From Paenibacillus polymyxa (lineage in GTDB: Bacteria > Bacillota > Bacilli > Paenibacillales > Paenibacillaceae): DNA of 64,000 bases. Below are positions 61,923 to 64,000 of the stretch, piece by piece. The position numbers were made by a program, and so were the translations under genes. The stretch is from positions 3,104,501 through 3,168,500 of the forward strand of contig NZ_CP015423.1 of assembly GCF_001719045.1 (NCBI RefSeq). The letters are read 5' to 3'. A model generated the notes under the pieces. That model saw nothing but the letters and a program-made list of their open reading frames with translations, was not told where the DNA came from and made no database searches. Every line of letters starts with the position of its first letter. The first letter of the stretch is position 1.

Positions 61923-62206
61923 TTGTTCACCGCCTGTTGTGTAATATGGAGTTCCTTGGCAACTTGTACTTCTGCTTTATCGTTTATGTAAATTTCATAG
62001 ATGACCTTTTTGCCTGTCTCAGACCTTAGTCTATTAATATATGATTGCATCATTATTTTGTTATCAGACTCTTCCGAAAATGAGGTTTGAAAGAGGTTAG
62101 GCTTAAATTCTAAAGAAATTTCACGTTTCCGATTTCGTTTTGTACGATACTGCATTCTCCAAGCAATTCTATAAAGCTCGCGTCGGTAATCTTCGATAGC
62201 ACCCAT
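61874..62206 (-). CDS. Small sigma-70 region-4-like protein
   Basis: Protein of about 110 residues. The C-terminal part has GKKVIYEIYINDKAEVQVAK, then ELHITQQAVNKWKKKALHDL, a sigma region 4 helix-turn-helix that reads -35 elements. The N-terminal half (YRRELYRIAWRMQYRTKRNR) is basic and helical, and no region 2 is present. The ATG at 62206 is chosen because GGGGAGGA lies eight bases upstream; an ATG 33 bases further up has no such site. The region-2-like protein is encoded directly downstream in an overlapping frame. Confidence 0.55.
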   Translation of the reverse strand: MGAIEDYRRELYRIAWRMQYRTKRNRKREISLEFKPNLFQTSFSEESDNKIMMQSYINRLRSETGKKVIYEIYINDKAEVQVAKELHITQQAVNKWKKKALHDLYQMMSL

Positions 62207-62486
62207 CAAAATTTCCTCCCCTTGCTCAAATACGTACATATAAGGTAGGAGTTCTCAAAATCAATATAACAACCAATTTATAGAATCAATTTTATTTTTT
62301 TAGCGAATATAATAAAATTTTGAATTATTTTGGAACTATTTGAAATTTCCTTGTAGAGAGCCTCTAAAATTTTGTGAAGGGTATGGGCGATATGGGGAAG
62401 CTACTAGAAGACCAAGTGAAGTCAGACGCTCATTTTTTATGCTATATTTTATACATAAGGAAAATTAGTGAGAGTTGAGGTGCAGC

Positions 62487-63044
62487 ATGACATCAATGAA
62501 TATTGTCGAATCATCTGTCAAACCAGGATTAATGGCTTTTCAGGCAAGCACTGAAGATCAGGAGCAGGTTCAGGAGTTAATTTTAAAGACGGCCAGATGG
62601 CTGCACAGCAAAGGCTCTACGCAATGGGGACGCTTACTAAAAGGAAAAGATGATCATAACCTAGGCGGCGCTATTGCACGCGGAGAAGTGGTTATTTTCC
62701 GAGCATCAGAGGATCATAGCCTGGCAGGCGCAGTGATCTTGCAGCAGCAGCCCAGTGCATGGGACCGTAAGTTGTGGGAACTAGACGAAACGGATTCTGA
62801 AGGAGGAACCTCAGTATATCTGCATCGTTTGGTTGTGGATCGCGATAGCACCGGGAAGGGGCGAGGCCGTGAGCTGATGCAATGGATTGAACGAGGCATC
62901 CACTTCACAGGCAAGGATCGAATCCGTTTAGACTGTATTGCGGGCAATGACAAGCTTAGTGAGTTTTACAGACAATGCGGTTATACGTATATAGGCGAAA
63001 CGAACGGCTATAATATTTTTGAAAAGATGCTAATAAAGTCATAG
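62487..63044 (+). CDS. GNAT family N-acetyltransferase
   Basis: Acetyl-CoA-dependent transferase of about 185 residues. The coenzyme A-binding motif is VYLHRLVVDRDSTGKGRGRE (about 112-131), with the R-x-x-G-x-G/A pattern as RDSTGKGRG, followed by LMQWIERGIHF. The C-terminal strand DRIRLDCIAGNDKLSEFYRQ, then CGYTYIGE, is typical of this branch. The ATG at 62487 follows GAGGTG; an upstream TTG is less likely. The substrate is unknown. It is monocistronic, divergent from the split sigma genes with a 280-bp gap that holds no further recognised gene. Confidence 0.82.
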   Translation: MTSMNIVESSVKPGLMAFQASTEDQEQVQELILKTARWLHSKGSTQWGRLLKGKDDHNLGGAIARGEVVIFRASEDHSLAGAVILQQQPSAWDRKLWELDETDSEGGTSVYLHRLVVDRDSTGKGRGRELMQWIERGIHFTGKDRIRLDCIAGNDKLSEFYRQCGYTYIGETNGYNIFEKMLIKS

Positions 63045-63072
63045 AAAACGGAATCATACTGAAGGAATACGA

Positions 63073-63107
63073 AAGAAGGAAGCAGGTGAGCTGCATTCTT
63101 CTTTTTT
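63073..63107 (+). terminator. Terminator of the acetyltransferase gene
   Basis: GAAGGAAGCAG and GCTGCATTCTTC pair with one bulge around GTGA, followed by seven T residues. Confidence 0.82.
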
Positions 63108-63234
63108 TGCTGTATAGCCCTTTACTTTCCCTTGGTCGCTGTCATATCAGAGCCCCAAAAGAAAAAAATTTATATAAAAATGAAAATGGGGATATCGCGC
63201 CTCCCCCTCCTACATATGATGATAGGGAAAGTTT

Positions 63235-63248
63235 TGTAAGCGCTTCAA
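63235..63248. promoter_or_regulatory. cre-like site before the last gene
   Basis: TTGTAAGCGCTTCAA (from 63234) fits the CcpA consensus WTGNAANCGNWNNCW except at one position. It lies about 50 bp before the sugar-binding lipoprotein gene, so a carbon catabolite role is plausible. Confidence 0.45.
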
Positions 63249-63294
63249 AAGAAGGATGACATACAACCATGCGAAGCTACAGGAGGCGGTTAAG

Positions 63295-64000
63295 GTGGAC
63301 AATTACATGAGCTGGATAAAGATTGGATTTTTCCTCAGCGTTCTGTTTTTACTTGCAGCGGCATGCAGTACCTCTCCCAAAATAGAGAACACAGAAGGGC
63401 AAAAAGTGCGACTTACGATGCAGGCTTGGGGTAATCCTGCGGAGGTGAAGGTGTATCAGCGGGCGCTGGATGCATTTGAAAAGGAAAACCCAAATATCGA
63501 GGTTAAGCTGGTGCCTGTACCGGGAGACCAATATGAGCAAAAGCTGTTGACACAGCTTCAGGGAAGTCGCGGACCGGATGTGTTTTATTCGTATGAATCG
63601 ACGATTGCGCGTTTGATCGGGGCGAAGCAGGTACAGCCTTTGGGTGAGTTTTTAAAAAGTGATGCGAGTGATGTGAAGGCTGAGGATTTTCCGGAAGGAT
63701 TGTGGGGACCGGCAAAGCGTGATGGGGAAATTTATGGGGTCACTCCCGACTCCAACCCGATGGTCATGTATTACAACAAAAAGGTATTTAAGGAAGCAGG
63801 CGTGAAGACGCCGCAAGAATACTATGACGAAGGCAAGTGGAATTGGGACGCCTTTGAAGAGGTTACATCCAAGCTGAAGGCAGCCGGAAAGCAGGGTTAT
63901 ATTGCGGAAAACTGGTGGGCTCACTGGTATTCATGGGTGTGGTCGAATGGCGGTCAGATCTTTGATGAACAAGGTAAATATGTGCTGGACCACAATGAAA
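63295..64000 (+). CDS. Sugar ABC transporter solute-binding lipoprotein, 5' part only
   Basis: The gene runs off the right edge after about 235 codons. The N-terminus is hydrophobic and ends in the lipobox LAAAC. The mature part has RLTMQAWGNPAEVKVYQRAL, then FEKENPNIEVKLVPVPGDQY, typical of CUT1 binding proteins (SBP_bac_1), and GPDVFYSYESTIARLIGAKQ. GTG at 63295 is preferred because AGGAGG is eight bases before it; an in-frame ATG four codons later is too far away. Its sugar is unknown, and permease genes are expected to the right of the window. Confidence 0.85.
   Translation, partial: MDNYMSWIKIGFFLSVLFLLAAACSTSPKIENTEGQKVRLTMQAWGNPAEVKVYQRALDAFEKENPNIEVKLVPVPGDQYEQKLLTQLQGSRGPDVFYSYESTIARLIGAKQVQPLGEFLKSDASDVKAEDFPEGLWGPAKRDGEIYGVTPDSNPMVMYYNKKVFKEAGVKTPQEYYDEGKWNWDAFEEVTSKLKAAGKQGYIAENWWAHWYSWVWSNGGQIFDEQGKYVLDHNE

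Noticed and set aside
1..64000. tRNA, rRNA genes or an intact insertion sequence
   Set aside because: None could be recognised: no cloverleaf-like runs, no rRNA core sequences and no transposase gene were seen.

Overview
The window looks like a chromosomal segment of a Gram-positive, endospore-forming soil bacterium of the Paenibacillus polymyxa group. This is an inference from gene content: a GerA-type spore germinant receptor, many ABC and PTS sugar systems, YesM/YesN-type two-component regulators, strong AGGAGG-type ribosome binding sites, secreted pectate lyase, and protein sequences of Paenibacillus type. The only genes cut by the window are the first (a GH127 C-terminus) and the last (a sugar-binding lipoprotein). 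No rRNA, tRNA or intact insertion sequence was seen.

Layout. 1-1.7 kb: end of a GH127 beta-L-arabinofuranosidase with its GPH sugar symporter. 1.7-6.6 kb: MATE exporter behind a possible attenuator, divergent MDR oxidoreductase/LysR pair, RDD membrane protein. 6.6-24.3 kb: carbohydrate block bracketed in inverted orientation by two copies of a hairpin repeat: second GH127 enzyme with divergent AraC regulator, then (minus strand) solute-binding lipoprotein - two permeases - LacZ, with a YesM/YesN-like sensor and response regulator just outside the second repeat. Inside the block lies a decayed island (12.2-14.0 kb): LysR, two tandem cupins, a broken tyrosine recombinase between them and a broken HIT gene. 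24.4-33.4 kb: uridine kinase, DfsB-like protein, multidomain secreted pectate lyase, a small Arg-rich protein behind an RBS-masking hairpin, SNF2 helicase with SWIM partner. 33.5-37.4 kb: ger operon (A-C-B) behind a very good sigma-G promoter. 37.5-44.4 kb: maltose phosphorylase/beta-phosphoglucomutase, LacI repressor, and a divergent PTS IICB-EEP hydrolase pair, with one operator sequence in both promoters. 44.4-53.2 kb: MFS exporter, DinB-like protein, MarR regulator with twin operators and a Fur box, GlnK/GlnL two-component system divergent from a glutamate/dicarboxylate symporter, a soluble double-PAS chemoreceptor, DUF1304. 53.3-59.4 kb: complete peptide ABC operon. 59.4-63.1 kb: gene remnants, a secreted protein, an L,D-transpeptidase-like protein, a two-part (split) sigma factor, and a GNAT acetyltransferase. 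63.2 kb to the end: cre-like site and the start of another sugar ABC operon.

How it works together. Most of the window serves plant-polysaccharide and oligosaccharide use: arabinan/arabinoside (GH127), beta-galactoside (LacZ plus ABC), pectin (PL1) and maltose (GH65). Local regulators (AraC, YesMN, LacI) and cre-like sites suggest substrate induction with catabolite control. The most unusual items are the hairpin-core repeat family with conserved arms, the split sigma factor, the RBS-masking hairpin, the second cupin whose start codon appears to be ATT, and the maltose operator pair. All functional statements rest on reading protein motifs without database searches.
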